Origin: Xanthostigma xanthostigma
Taxonomy: Eukaryota; Arthropoda; Insecta; Raphidioptera; Raphidiidae
Direction of reading: 5' to 3'
DNA length: 64,000 nt
Assembly: GCA_963575645.1 (NCBI GenBank)
Contig: OY754464.1
Span: 5,890,001 to 5,954,000 of the forward strand
Below are positions 21,485-33,564 of the stretch, in pieces. How positions within the stretch are numbered: position 1 is the stretch's first letter; every line of letters begins with the position of its first letter. The notes beneath the pieces were generated by a model. It did no database searches. It saw nothing but the letters and a program-made list of their open reading frames with translations, and had not been told where the DNA came from. A program made the position numbers and the translations under genes.

Positions 21485-22390
21485 AACTTTGAAAGCTCGT
21501 TCCTCTTTCAATTTCGAGTTTTGATAAAAAAAAAGTCACTTGAAATATTTGTTCGTCTATTTGATTTATACACGCTCTTAAAAAAAGAATCAACTCAAAC
21601 ATCATTCTGTATATTATAATATGAGATCTTAGAAGGTAGTTCGTATTCGAACCGGTTAATTATCTAATATTATTAGAAGCATAGAAAATAGATGGCAACA
21701 TATAATTGGTTACTAATGTAAATTATGTATTGCATAATTGATCATAATTTTATTTGAAACTTGATTTATCGTGCTTATCTAAAATCGCATAGTCAGGCAG
21801 TATTGAAAAACGTGGTTTATTGATGGGGTGTGAACAGTTAAACGTTACAAAAAGTGAATATTTTTTGTAAGTGTGTAAATAATAATTATTTAGTGTGTTT
21901 TTGTACATTTGTTATCGTTTAATCGTGTCCCATTTCCATTGAGATTGTGACTTTTGGAGCTGTACGATAATGACATTTAAGGAAATTAGATTCATTTTTA
22001 GATCATCAGTATAATTTCGTATTTTCTTTCTTGAAATCACAAATGATCCTTCTAGTTACGGAGTTGATGCGCAAAAAAAAACATGTCGTCCCAACTGTCT
22101 GCCGCCTGGTATATAAGTTATTTAAGTAATTTAGAGCATTTTTCTTATATGATATATAGGCTGAATCTGGACCCATTTTAAGATGGGGGGGGATAATAAA
22201 TGTCAAAGAGTAAAAATTGGTTGAAATTAAAAAAAAATGTCTGCCGCTTCATTTTTACGTTGTGTTAGAGCCAAATGACCGGGAAATACATGCAATTACA
22301 TTTACCTTGAAAAAACGAAATTTTTTACCAATTGCGCCCTCCCCAATCCACTCCTAAAGTAGATTTATTAACCATAAAATTTTTGACCAA
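21485..22390. other. No gene seen
   Basis: About 0.9 kb of unassigned AT-rich DNA. Confidence 0.4.
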
Positions 22391-22392
22391 TT

Positions 22393-22451
22393 GCGCACTC
22401 CCCAAGAAAGTGTATTTATGAACCATAAATCCATTTTCTTGGGGAGTGCGC
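22393..22451. repeat. 17-bp perfect hairpin with upstream partial copy
   Basis: GCGCACTCCCCAAGAAA (22393-22409) and its exact complement (22435-22451). A diverged direct copy, CCAATTGCGCCCTCCCCAA, lies 62 bp upstream. Confidence 0.65.
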
Positions 22452-22454
22452 GAG

Positions 22455-22955
22455 ATTGGCTAGAAGTGAATCTTAAGAATTAAGATTAATGAGGTATAAT
22501 TTTTAAAAAAGTGGTACAGGAAAAACTAGAATAGGTGCCTTTATCCTGCTTTCATTTTTATTTTTGTCGTGATTGTGTAACTGTAATGTGTATAAAGAAC
22601 AACAATTACGCTTGGTGCAATTTAAACCCGCTGTTCATTATTTAGAGTGTTTGTTTTTGGTCGCAAGTCAACCTTCAATGAGTTTGTATAACAATTTAGA
22701 AACCTCAGTTTGCAGTATAATACCTGTCACCTACTATTTAAAATTAAAAAAAAAAAACAAATACCGGTGCAGTGGCGGATTTAACAGCAGTCTGAGTAGG
22801 CTTGAGCCTAGGGCGGCAGATTTTAGGAGCGGTAAATTTTTTCCTTTAATTGTAGTCGGTTTAATTACGTCTAGCGAATGTACATTATTGTGTAAGTAGC
22901 AAAGATTACCATGCCTAATTAGTTAGCTTTGATTAGATCAGAAATATACCCAAAA
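22455..22955. other. No gene; hAT terminal scrap
   Basis: CAGTGGCGGATTTAACAGCA at 22770 resembles a hAT end, with no partner found nearby. Confidence 0.35.
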
Positions 22956-22956
22956 A

Positions 22957-23424
22957 CTATTGTTTGTGCAATTTTAACCAAATTGTTGGACTGTAAAAAT
23001 AATCTAGGAACTGACAATTGTAGAACTGACAATTAGAGCGTTTGTGGTGAGCACTAGGGGAAACTTCAAACTCAAATTTTCCGTATGTCAGTGAGCAATG
23101 TTTATTAAAAGTGAAAATAGTTGTAATTTTATAAAGTTTTTTAATTACAAAGAAAACACGGACAAAACCAGGCGATCTGAAAATGCTTGTTGTGTAACGG
23201 GTTGTTGAGCTGAAATAAAGATCATTCGCGCCATATTTTGACGTTACGCTGTCACTGTAAACAAAGTAATTATTTATATATTGTACGTCATAATTGACAA
23301 ATAAATAATTCTCAAGTATCTTTTGTGTTATGCTATTTATATAATGGTTTACAATCTGAATTTTATTGTATATAAAATTAACTGCAGTTTTCCCTATTAC
23401 TTTTTTTTGACACATCAAAACCAA
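22957..23424 (-). other. 155-codon open frame, probably chance
   Basis: The longest open frame in the window. Its translation is rich in N, Y, F, K and I, as expected from AT-rich DNA, and shows no motif, signal or repeat that I recognise. I do not assign a product. If real it would be a small unknown protein. Confidence 0.12.
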
Positions 23425-23529
23425 CTAAAATTTATGACTTATCATCATAGAAACATGTCGCGATTTCCATAAAAAGTGAGTCAAATAATTATCTATTACC
23501 CACTAGCGGCGCTAGTAGACTTCGTACAG

Positions 23530-23620
23530 AATAATGTTCTCTGACAAATAAAATGAATCTTTTAAAATGCCTGACACCTCGAATATGTTCGACATATTTT
23601 ATTTGTCAGAGAACATTATT
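23530..23620. repeat. 25-bp inverted repeat
   Basis: AATAATGTTCTCTGACAAAT-AAAAT (23530-23554) has an exact complement at 23596-23620. Probably a small MITE; the loop is 41 nt. Confidence 0.7.
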
Positions 23621-23624
23621 TTAG

Positions 23625-24485
23625 CGTTTTGGTTGAAGTTTTTAAGCTATCCAATTAAAAAAACAAACAGTATCTATAAATTTTTACATGTCGTCAAAAC
23701 GACATCTTTCGGAAAATTTAGAGGGAAAACGCCCCAAAATCAAGAAAAGTCATAGAGGAAATAGGTGTCAGACTAGGCCTAATGAAGCCATATACAAAGT
23801 TTGGGGAGAGTATGTGTCAATAAAATTTTTGCCGACGGACACTCTGACTAATATATTTTCCATAAGACTACATGTAAAAGTTTCTTTTAATTTTTAACTT
23901 TATAAATTTCCTAACGATTTTGGATTTTTATAGAAAATTTTGTCATACAAAAATCTATTAAAAAAACTTTATTTCAGATTTTTTCATTATTTTCGTTTAA
24001 TGCCTCAATCTTCTTAATGGCTCTTTTCTGATTGTGCAATATTTGTCGGTGAACACACTGTATAAAAATGTAAGATATACTCTGCGGTTGCATACATTTT
24101 GTTCATAGGAGCGATAATAAAGAGAATTCAAGCGACACTTAAATACGCCGTGTACCTCTCTATATGGGAAGCAAATGTTATGCAGTATTCACACATCTGT
24201 GTACGCCACTGATGCGTACATAATGTACTACAGTTGCATATCGATTCCTCCAAGATACTCAAAATTGGGGGTCCAGTGCGATAACTCGATGTGCTCAAAT
24301 TTTGACTTTTTTTCAAGTCATAGAAAACGCTAAATTTTGACGTTCAAAAAAAGCCTTGCGGATTATTCACAAATTTCCTCGAAAATACGAAAAAACTGTT
24401 CGTCTTTCACTGTCATTTTTTTAATCCAACCAGTCAGAAATCACATTATACATAGCGACTGGAGTAGAATTACTGTATTACTATC
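23625..24485. other. No gene recognised
   Basis: A 69-codon frame from 23688 starts MSSKRHLSENLEGKRPKIKK and is basic, but it has no family resemblance that I can support. Confidence 0.3.
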
Positions 24486-24486
24486 T

Positions 24487-24640
24487 CACTTTGTATACAC
24501 GACCTCGTAATTGTTTTTTAAAGAACTTCCACCAAACGCCATCCCCTTTTCACTGCGGCAAAATAACTCCATCGCATCGACACGACCCCGTAATTGTTTT
24601 TAAAGGACTCCCTCGAAACGCCTTCCTCATTTCACTGCGC
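24487..24640. repeat. Two-unit tandem, CCCGTAATTGTTTTTAAA
   Basis: CGACCTCGTAATTGTTTTTT and CGACCCCGTAATTGTTTTTA head two units of about 97 bp, each with TTTCACTGC. The reverse of the same unit is tandem at 29925-30153. Confidence 0.55.
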
Positions 24641-24739
24641 AAAAAAATTAATTTTTATAAATCAATTTTCCGCTCTTAAAACTAATAATATTATACAAAA
24701 TGTTGGAAGATTAAAAAGGAAGAATCCTGGTGGCATAGG

Positions 24740-24840
24740 ATCGATGAACAAAGCAAATACTGAAGGTTTTTATTGCATTTTATTGTCTGACGTTTCGGCA
24801 CTCTTTATGCCATCTTCGGAGAATCAATGCTGTCTGTTTT
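24740..24840 (-). mobile_element. Penelope-like terminal-repeat fragment with hammerhead-like core
   Basis: On the minus strand CCGAAGATGGC, AGAGTGCC, GAAACGTCAGA repeats the core order seen at 44165-44250, with GGC/GCC as helix II and TCT/AGA beside it as stem I. The first core base is mutated (CCGA for CTGA). No inverted partner is present. Confidence 0.4.
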
Positions 24841-25112
24841 CTCAGTATTGTTGTTATGTATAAAGTAAATTAAAATAAAAAATGTCATGAACGGGTATTA
24901 AAATTACTATTTTTCTTGAAAGAACGACTAGATTTTTACTGAAAACTGTATAAATGTGTCTGTTACTTGTTTAAAAATTATACTTTAACATTTAACATTT
25001 GGACAGGATCATCATCTCTCTAAATTATTAGAGTTATCTTTCACAATTATACAAAATAATAATTATATTATTATCCGATGGATATTTTGCACATCTAGTT
25101 ATCGTGCTCTAA

Positions 25113-25300
25113 CCTAGAATTCGCCCGAATTTGTAGATTACAGCCGTTTTTTCGTCGACTCGCGTTGCATAAATTGGTCGTCACGAAAAGCGCTTATTAA
25201 TTTAACGTAATAATACTTATGTAACGTAATAATACTTATGTAGCCTGTGTCCATCTTCCAAGTTCATTCTAAACAGTTTTTCAAATAGGTCCAGTTATTC
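25113..25300 (-). mobile_element. Helitron, 213-bp family, decayed
   Basis: TTCGCCCGAATTTGTAGATT, then TTTTTTCGTCGACTCGCGTT as in other copies. Both termini are damaged; a 22-bp unit (ACGTAATAATACTTATGTA) is duplicated inside. Confidence 0.55.
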
Positions 25301-25390
25301 CGGACATTAACCTCCACACTCACACAGTCTGATTTGCGTGTGTTGTTGTTACGTTCAACAGATGGCGCTCCCGTTGACGTAAAATTTTAC

Positions 25391-25699
25391 TTTAAATAAT
25401 TATAAATAGCGGGATGCGGACACATAGGTATAATTCTTTTCTTTTTATTGCTAACGTTTCATCAGAATTTCTGACTTTTTCAAAGCTCAAAAAACAATTT
25501 TTAATATTAGAAAATAAAGTTTAACATAAAAATTTATTTTCTACTTTAGAAAAAATCTTTTAATTTTTTTTATTAAAAAGTCAGAAATTCTGATAAAACG
25601 TTAGCAATAAAAAGAAAAGAATTATACCTATGTGTCCGCATTCCCGTTATTCATAATTATTTAAAATAAATATTACGGACTTTAAAATGGAAAATAATA
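25391..25699 (+). mobile_element. Penelope-like snapback, copy P5
   Basis: Arms of about 86-90 bp (25391-25478 and 25575-25665), then a one-sided 34-nt tail (25666-25699). GTAAAATTTTAC flanks at 25379-25390 and 25700-25711, a perfect 12-bp duplication. Arm sequence differs from P1-P4, so this is a separate family with the same architecture. AACGTTAGCAATAAAAAG replaces the clear ribozyme core. Confidence 0.7.
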
Positions 25700-25711
25700 G
25701 TAAAATTTTAC

Positions 25712-26320
25712 CTTCACATTTTTTTTTTGTATATTTCAATTTGTGCAATAAAAGGAGATTTATAAATAAATAAATAAAATAAATCGAAACGTTTCAAAAT
25801 CGAGACTGTACTGTACAAACTAGGGGTGCATTTCCTTTAGTTGTTCTTGTGAAAAGTGACACATGCGAAAGATTTGATCTTAACACGAGGATTGCAGCAG
25901 GTATTATGTGCGCACGTAGCAATTGTTTTAAGTACCACTAAGTAAGTGTTAACAGAATGTGGGAAAACAATGTTGTTGAATTTATCAAAGTATTATGCAG
26001 AAAAGAGAGACTGTATGTTTTACACTACACACTACAGAAATAACACCATTATTTTTTTATCCCGCATGAATTTTTATTTCGCTTAAATGTAATCGTTTTA
26101 AAGGATAAAATAGCACTCAAAATTTGGATATAAAAGTTGGAGCGAAAACACGAGACGCCATATTTACTTACTGTGAAATATGTGAAAATATTTTGTTATT
26201 ATAACAATATGGGTCTCAAATAAAAGCTAGTAAATAGCCAATTACTACAAAAAAAGTAAAAAAAAAGTCGATCGCATAAAAATGACTAACTAAAAGAAAG
26301 AAAATAAAAATTAATCTATA
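25712..26320. other. No gene seen
   Basis: AT-rich; could be decayed upstream part of the Penelope-like frame that follows, but no motif is readable. Confidence 0.3.
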
Positions 26321-26321
26321 A

Positions 26322-26504
26322 TACATTATTGAATACGACCATAAAATTAATTGGGATAGTGTTAAAAATTTAGATAATGAAAGTAATTATTTTAAAAGAA
26401 GTATTTCGGAAATGTTATATAGTATAAAATCTAATAACAACTCTCTTAATGCTCAATTAGATACGGAAAATTTAAGTAATATTTATGATATTATTTTGAA
26501 ATAA
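26322..26504 (+). pseudogene. Penelope-like element protein, C-terminal remnant
   Basis: Translation gives EYDHKINWDSVKNLDNESNY, then FKRSISEMLYSIKS, then LNAQLDTENLSNIYDIILK and a stop. H-x-I/F-NWD-x-V-K-x-L-D-x-E-S-N-Y-x-K-R-x-ISEM, ending in LDTExL, is the conserved tail following the GIY-YIG endonuclease of Penelope-like retroelements. The upstream frame is stopped at once, so only the last 60 codons persist. It supports Penelope origin for the snapbacks. Confidence 0.8.
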
Positions 26505-26536
26505 TATTTTGTTTTTTTTAAATAATCAAAGATTTT

Positions 26537-26700
26537 TATGTATAAAACTCAAAATTTGCCCGTTCGACAAAATCCGATCATCATGAAATTTGGACACATT
26601 ATTCATCTCGGTAAACTAAGATGAACGTGCATACTCACCCCCCCCCCGCCATTCGTTCTTTTGCACCCGGCATCCAGATGAAACCGGGACAGACCGCTAA
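26537..26700 (+). mobile_element. Helitron 3' part, 354-bp family
   Basis: Matches 44560-44722 from AAACTCAAAATTTGCCCGTT to GAAACCGGGACAGACCGCTAA followed by T. The terminus is CTAA. A 10-bp C run interrupts it near 26640. Confidence 0.7.
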
Positions 26701-26704
26701 TTAT

Positions 26705-27440
26705 TTAATAAAACAAAAAATCTCATACAAAAAATGAAATTATTCACTGATGTAGCGGGTTGGAGATCCATTCATCCATTCAAAATCAAAAGAAAAAAAA
26801 AATAGGTCTCGACCTGCTGAGATTTTCAGACTTATTTTCCTCTTTTTATTAGTTATTTATTTCATTTTTGTGCAGTCGGGTTTCTGATTTGTTTTTAACA
26901 GCGGGTAGTTAAAAACTACCAACTATAACAATTGAATTGATGTGCAGATTTGGCAATAAAATACAGTCCTTTCCGTTTGGCAAATCGCACGTGAAGCACA
27001 TCTTTAATATAACAGGTATTGTGACGCCTTGATCGGATATTACAATCTTTGAATCAGTGCTTTCAGTAAAGAAACGATAAATATAGTACAGGTGCGGCAT
27101 AATTTGTTACAATTTATAGCAATACGCTACGAGAGTGAGATGGTAAGAACGTGGGCCAGTACCTTTACAACTATTCGCTGTATTCGTCAAACGAGCATTT
27201 ATCAAATAACTAATAATAATTAAACGAAACCTTTAATTATCGAAATTTTTACACCCAGTTAAGGAGATATAGTGTTTAAATATTGTTTCACAGAGACAAA
27301 CAGATTGAGTGTAATAATTATTTGGAAAAATCTAAATGAAATATATTATTCAACATTTACCTTCACGAAGACTGGCGGGACAATTGAGCGGGATTGAACT
27401 GCCTTGTTATTATTGTTTTAAACCGTGAAGCTTCTTAATA
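26705..27440. other. No gene seen
   Basis: No bounded repeat or coding remnant recognised. Confidence 0.4.
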
Positions 27441-27448
27441 AATGATAT

Positions 27449-28136
27449 TATTGCATGCCCCTTGATGGGACGCCTATGGAATCGGTAGAAACTACTTGAA
27501 CCAACAACAATGGAAACAGGTAAAAAAACACCCGACCTTGGAGACACACATACACGTAAAGGAAGAGATCTCGGTGCGGGAAGCAGGTAGCGAAGTTAGA
27601 CCCGATTTCTTAGAATTGCTTGGAGAGAACAATAGATGTAAAGGGAGAAATCTCGATTCGTTCAGAACATTCGATAGAAGCGTGGACCGAAACTATATAT
27701 AAGGCGAGCAGAGTGAGCGAGGGAGTCAGTTATTGGGACTGTTCGCGAGTTGTGTTGACACAGTGCTCTGGCATTACTATATAAATTATTCAGATATACT
27801 GTGAAAATAAATAACTTTAGTGAGTGCAATTTATATAAATCTATTAAATAATTTTTTGTAAATACAAGTGTGAATCAGCTACTGTACTAGCTAAACTTTG
27901 TGTTGTGTTCTTGTGTTGTAAACATTTTGTGTAAGTATATAATTTAGTGACTCTATATTCTCTGTTACTTAGTCTTTTATTTTTATTATTTAGAACTATT
28001 AGTTTTGTTTCTGTTAACGTTATTATTTCTGTTAAGTTAAAGAAGTACGCTTTCGTTTGTGTGTTTAACCGTTTTGTTAAACATTTATTATTGCAAATAA
28101 ATAATTTCCGCCACGGACTACAGCAGTTTTGTTACA
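27449..28136 (+). mobile_element. Solo LTR, copy C, longest
   Basis: Starts TATTGCATGC (first G mutated) and ends GTTTTGTTACA. ATAT flanks both sides (27445-27448, 28137-28140), a perfect 4-bp duplication. GAACATTC (27665-27672) is two heat-shock units, with TATATATAA at 27694-27702. At 688 bp it has more upstream sequence than copies A and B. Nearly identical to copy B downstream of the TATA box. Confidence 0.85.
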
Positions 28137-28140
28137 ATAT

Positions 28141-28310
28141 ATATCTCTGAAATTGCTAAATAGGTGAATCTCGGTAAAAAATACTCTTAATTAACTTAGA
28201 AACATATTCGACGGTCTTTTGAACACACTATCCGAACGGGGTGGGGATGGATTTTTTATATAAAAGAAATTAACTATACCACGCGGACGAAGTCGCGGAC
28301 AAACCGCTAA
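28141..28310 (+). mobile_element. Helitron 3' end interrupted by LTR C
   Basis: Ends GCGGACGAAGTCGCGG-ACAAACCGCTAA followed by T. The fragment begins exactly at the LTR's duplication, so the LTR landed in this Helitron; I could not match the other half upstream. Confidence 0.6.
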
Positions 28311-28314
28311 TATG

Positions 28315-29750
28315 ATGTAAGCAAATAGAAGTCGTCGCGACGATGGCCGTTCATATTTGAATACAAGCCCGTAGCGCATCGTCATAGTACGATAGGAGAA
28401 GAAAAGCACAGTCAATATTTGTTAGACACTTTCATATTGAACGCACCGGAATAATACATGCGCGTACATTCTCTTTTCATTATCTCTCTCCGGCTCTCTC
28501 TCTCGCTCTCCCTCACTCTCTCTTTCTCGTTCGTCGTTTGTCTGAACGGCCGTTGCGTTGAGTCGGTTTCACAGCGAGGTTGTGATAAATCGATCAAGCC
28601 TGTTTTCTCACTACTGTGTATTTTCTTCAGACTAATAAGTTTGTTTTAATATTGATCCGCCATGATGGTTTGACGTGTGACGTCAGACTTGTAGTAAACA
28701 CACATATACCGATACAAACACACAACACGCACGTGAGTAAACACTAAACGATCCTCGTGTAAACAATACCGATCCTTATTTGCACGTGTTTGTATACTAC
28801 AAGAATGACGTCACTGTAAACATGGCGGCTTGTTTTTTTCGCACCAATGTTTGTATATTTAAAATTTTCAGTGCTATTTTATTCTATAAAACGATTACAT
28901 TTAAGCAAAATAAAACTTTCTGGGGATTAAATACTACAATATGAACATTTTAGGACAAATTAGAAATAAGAGTTAAATAGTCTATTTTAAAGAATTTTTA
29001 ATGCGGAGAAACATGTGCAACTGTATTTGCCTTTACGATTGTTTGTGACAGCTAAATAAATTGTTTTCTTTCTCTCTTTTTAATAAGAAAAATATAATTA
29101 ATGTTTTAATTACCGCCTCAACGAACAAGGAAAAAAAGAGAAAGATGAAACGTTTCCATTTTGAGAAGTGACAAAACAATGGAATGATAAGAATCTTGTC
29201 TTCTGTCGACGTAAAGAGTTGTGCTACGGAGAGTGGTCTGTGTCTTTTGTTTTACGAAGTGGGTCTCCGCCAGCGCCACAGAATGACACATGGGCGTCGA
29301 AAGCTGGAACCTCACTATAAAAAAATTAGGTTATGTATACGTTCGCAAACTTTTTAGTGTATTTTTGCCTATGGGCTATGTGATACTCTTCGTGTGGCGC
29401 TAACTGGTGGTTCTATTTAACATTAATGTTTATAATTGTTACGCAATCAATTGACAGGTCCGCCGGGTGACGTCATCGATCTACTACTATCCAACGGAAC
29501 AAGGCCACTTCTGCAATCTACTAGCCTTGGTTATAACGAGAATAAATTTTATAATAATAAAATGGAGAATTATAAAACGGTCGAATAAAAAAAAAACTTG
29601 GTGACTGATGATGAGATACTGTTTTAATAACTTGAGCGGTATGAAATAGAGTAAGCGAAAAAATAACTAAACTAGCGACAAATATTGGTTAATAATAAAA
29701 TCCAGAACTGGCTTACAAACATTGGGCTGTGAATAACCCATTTGAGATAT
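28315..29750. other. No gene seen; CT-rich microsatellite
   Basis: 28483-28532 is an interrupted CT run. TGACGTCA occurs near 28680 and 28805. No coding remnant recognised in 1.4 kb. Confidence 0.4.
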
Positions 29751-29755
29751 TAAAA

Positions 29756-29815
29756 TAATAGTTGGGTGACTAAATTACTAAGTGAACGACTAAATTACTA
29801 AGTGAGCGACTAGAA
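29756..29815. repeat. Short 20-bp tandem
   Basis: GACTAAATTACTAAGTGAAC is repeated twice, with a third partial unit. Confidence 0.6.
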
Positions 29816-29924
29816 TGCCTTCGGTAATTTTGAAGCAGATATCTTCTTTTGTTTTTACTTTTTATTTTTTTTTTTCACTTTGAGACTACAACTCACATTT
29901 TCATGAAGATTGAAAACCACCGTT

Positions 29925-30153
29925 TTTTTTGATAAACGGGTATGCGAATTGTCTCGCAGTGAAACGAATGGGGCAAAGGGGGAGTTTTTAAAAAAATAAT
30001 TCCGGGGTGAACGATAAACGGGTATGCGAATTGTAATTCCGGGGTGAACGATAAAGGGGTATGCGAATTGTCTTGCAGTGAAACGGGAAGGGGCAAATGT
30101 GGAGTTTTTAAAAAAACAATTCCGGGGTGAACGATAACGGGGTATGCGAATTA
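29925..30153. repeat. Tandem repeat, GATAAACGGGTATGCGAATT units
   Basis: ATTCCGGGGTGAACGATAA and GGGTATGCGAATT recur three times at unequal spacing, with GCAGTGAAACG twice. Related to the reversed tandem at 24487-24640. Confidence 0.7.
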
Positions 30154-30269
30154 AATAGTTAATTGTTTGAATTAGAACTGCGTTTTCTAAAAAATGTATA
30201 TTTAATTGACAGTCAATTAAATATATAATTTTTAGAAAACGCAGTTCTATTCAAACAATTAACTATTAA
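30151..30269. repeat. 119-bp foldback
   Basis: Arms of about 56 bp: TTAATTGTTTGAATTAGAAC ... GTCAATTAA and complement, with almost no loop. It starts exactly where the tandem ends. Confidence 0.75.
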
Positions 30270-30842
30270 CAAAATGCCGCTCAAAATAAAAAATCATTTG
30301 CCAAATTTTGAAAAAAATGCAGGACGTAACGTTGACACTCAAACAAATATTAGGTCGCTCAAATATTATGAAGCTTCCCATTTTGTATTTTAAGTAACTC
30401 AAATGGATGTTTGTCAGTTGCTGTTTTGTTGATTTCTCGTCACGCGCAGTCAGTCGCTCACTTAGTAATACAGTAACCTAAATTGATTATTTTTGTCACC
30501 CAAAATTGTCATTTTCAGTCACTCGTTTAAATACTACCCTAATAAAATTAACCTTTAATTTATTTATTTTTTCATGTTACAAATAGTTGGCAAAACCAAA
30601 AGTGCACATCTCGCAAGTTTTCCACTGTATGATAAAAAAAAAACAATTGAAAAAATATTCTTAAAAAATTTAAAATTGAGATTTAATAATTTAAAGAAAT
30701 AAATAATTGAAAATTGAAAAAATATTTTTTTAAGTTTGAAATAATAAAAAAAAATTAAGAACTATACATAATATAATATATAATTAATATCAAGTGGAAT
30801 AAAGTGGAATAGAAAAAAAAATAAAAATTAATTATTGAGTGA

Positions 30843-30903
30843 GAAATCGAACGCAGGACCTTTTCCTTGTGGATCTAACGGCATAACCATTGCGCCGCGA
30901 AGC
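30843..30903 (-). tRNA. tRNA-like segment, Arg-type resemblance
   Basis: Minus strand GGCGCAATGGTTATGCCGTT (A box) and GGTCCTGCGTTCGATT (B box). No acceptor stem forms. Probably a polymerase III promoter relic. Confidence 0.5.
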
Positions 30904-31380
30904 TTGCTGTGGGTTACGAAGTTATTACGGTATAGAAGTGTAGCACTTGTTTTATGGATTTACACTATATTTACCTAGACAGGAACTATTATATTGTTTT
31001 TTCAAACTATTAGCTGTCAAAAATAATAAAATAAAACTGTTTATAAAAACTAAACTACTGAACACATTTTATTGAATTTAAATAGGGTTCTGGTCTGCTA
31101 GTAAACAAAGTGAATAAAATATAACCCAATGCAATCCGACCAAAATTGCGATCTGTAGAGTCGTGACGTACATACGTACGTACAGACCAACCGACAACTG
31201 CTGTTTGAGATTTTCAATTACAATTTTAATAGTGTTTATGAACTCCAATTGATTTAAAAATGGTTCTGTCTTATAGATCAGAATCTCCTCTTTTCAAAAA
31301 GCTTCAATTTGAATGGATTTCGTGTGATATAACTTCTTATATGAACGAAAGTCAGCTCTGATGCACAAAGCGATAATAAA

Positions 31381-31409
31381 GCACATACCGCTAGTTTAGC
31401 GGTATGTGC
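31381..31409. repeat. Perfect 13-bp-arm palindrome cap
   Basis: GCACATACCGCTA, GTT, TAGCGGTATGTGC. The partner at 38192-38220 has loop AAC, the complement, as expected from opposite orientation. Confidence 0.85.
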
Positions 31410-31723
31410 AATTATTAAACTAGAAGTGGCAGCATTGATTGGCTGTAGTTGACGACCTGTATGTTACATATTATGTTCAAACATCCACGTGTTCTGAACG
31501 TTTCGCGCTTACTAATTCCATCACGACGCGGCATTTCTAAGTCCCCTATCGAATATTTATAAGACCTTTTGAATTGACTTGCCTCCTGCATAGTAAGCCT
31601 TTCGTTTAGCGATTCCAGGTTGGGGTTCGGGTCGTGCATTTTACTGACATAGACAAAACAGTTCCTTTCCAATAAAAAGATGGCGCTGTCCCTGTATTGT
31701 AAAAAGAAATGTTCTAAATAACC

Positions 31724-32195
31724 AGGGCCGGATTAACCCTGTCCGGGCAATGCAATCAGGTCTTTTCAAGTTGATGAAGGGATGTGAGTAACTTTCAGAT
31801 GATCGGCTCCAGGCATCCTGTTACTTCAATGACTTATGTGATGTTGAAACAACATGATTACTTTGACTAGATGCTGCAGCATCGCCTTACCTGGCTCGTT
31901 AGCTTTATTAAAATGGTCTTAATGAATAGGTTATAGATAATTGATGATCCAGGTTTTTTGATAGGTCAGGAAAGAGAAATGAGACGTGACGTAGTTATTT
32001 TAAATTTTATCTTGTTAAATGCAATAAATTACAATAAACAACGAAAGAAAATAATATTGTTGTTGGGAAATTTTATAAAAATTTTCAAATAAAATATTCG
32101 TTCAATGAAAAGTTTTTTTCTTGGTGCGTGCACGGGTCCCTAGTCAATGCGGGGGCTCAAGGCAGTTGCCTACTCTGCCTAATGATTAGTCCGGC
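31724..32195. mobile_element. hAT-like CAGGGCCGGATTAA element, decayed
   Basis: Left end CAGGGCCGGATTAA; right end TTAGTCCGGCACT is its decayed complement. No clear 8-bp duplication or coding remnant. Confidence 0.45.
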
Positions 32196-32259
32196 ACTAT
32201 TATAAAATAACAGAATCTGGAAGAGTAGCAAGAAAGACATTTCAATAATTTCCATTCAT

Positions 32260-32403
32260 TCAAATCTTTGATTAACGTCTGATTAGAACTCTTTAATAAA
32301 TACAATTATCGACCAATTTTTCGGACTGAAACGTTAATGTATTAATTATATATTTTATTAATATATTGTCTGAAAAATGGGTCGATAATTTTATTTATTG
32401 AAA
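32260..32403 (-). mobile_element. Penelope-like snapback, copy P3
   Basis: The 34-nt tail lies on the left (32261-32294, complement of the P1/P2/P4 tail). Arms AATAAATACAATTATCGACC and complement follow. AATTTCCATTCAT flanks at 32247-32259 and 32404-32416, a perfect 13-bp duplication. Confidence 0.75.
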
Positions 32404-32419
32404 ATTTCCATTCATATTT

Positions 32420-33560
32420 AAGTCTTGAAAAGGAACAGAGTTTTGATATTTTGATAATTTCTATTTATTACTTTAGCTTGCAAATTTTTTAAACGAAGAG
32501 TTTTCGTTATAATATTATGTTTAGGTAGGTATCATTATATAGCTATTCATTTGTATAGCAATTTTTCATGTTTCAAGAACCCGTTTTTCGCTTTGCTGGT
32601 TCCTAGGTAAAGAGTGAAAGTTTGACAAGTAAATATCAATATTTTTTTTATTAAATTGCAATTAATGTCCAAATATTTGGGAAATATTAATTTGATCTCT
32701 ATATAGTAGTCTAGATTCAAACTTCTTTCCTCTTTCAGGGTTCCTGTACTGAATTTAAACGCAACGATAATGTCTACACGATCACAGAGACAATGCTCTA
32801 CCTTAAAAATTGCCAACACAGTAATATTTCACCATTTGTAATTTTTAAAATTAGTTCCCTACTTCAAATTTCGTATGCCCTATATTTAGTTCTGGCTACA
32901 TTCCTAGAAAGACCTGTTACTGAGGAACCTGTTCTTTAAAAACATTTTATCTTCTCTAAAAATCACTTTCTTAAGAACCTTTTTTTCAAGGCGTTCTTTA
33001 AAGACTTTGAGATCTTTTTCTCTAAGTACCTGTTCTTTGAGATTTTGTGTTGTAATGTTTAGTATATGATTTGATATATGTGAAAAATGGTGGATTCAAC
33101 ATTACAGTTGGCCTAAACTCCACCCACATTTTTTGTCAAATAGTTTTTCACATGCTAAGTTACTTTATTAATTTTGTCTTACGGAACCTTTTTTTCTGAG
33201 GGACACTTTGGGGAGCACTGTATTACTGATATTAACAACACGTTTTTTTCTATTTCAAAGTTTAAATATGTACTGAAATAAATACAAACAGTTCGATGTC
33301 TTCTAGAGGCTTTGTATATGGTGATAATAGAACAGCGCGATAGAATCATAAAGCAGGATAAACGTGTGACAGATCTCATTATTTGGTTTTGTGCAAACTG
33401 TATACCTCGCATTGGGATATATATATCTATACGCGTGTCCTATATATGTGAATAATATACTGTACGCAGTGAACCATAAGAACCAAGTTCTTGCAAGCGT
33501 TGTGCAATGTTTACACCAAAGACGTAACATATATAAATGGACCTAGCATTTCCTATATTA
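32420..33560. other. No gene seen
   Basis: AT-rich; short repeated GTTCTTTRAG-type words near 32930-33050. No bounded element. Confidence 0.4.
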
Positions 33561-33564
33561 CACA

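Larger units (their letters stand above)
30578..31409 (-). mobile_element. Palindrome-capped tRNA-like repeat, copy 1
   Basis: Minus-strand order: 29-nt palindrome cap (31381-31409), about 480 bp, tRNA-like segment, about 260 bp AT-rich DNA, ending CCAACTATTTG. Aligns throughout with 38192-39106 on the plus strand. No coding frame, no inverted ends. Confidence 0.75.

Noticed and set aside
22957-23424. 155-codon minus-strand frame as a protein gene
   Set aside because: Longest frame here but compositionally like AT-rich noise, without motif or repeated conservation. Kept only as a low-confidence note.
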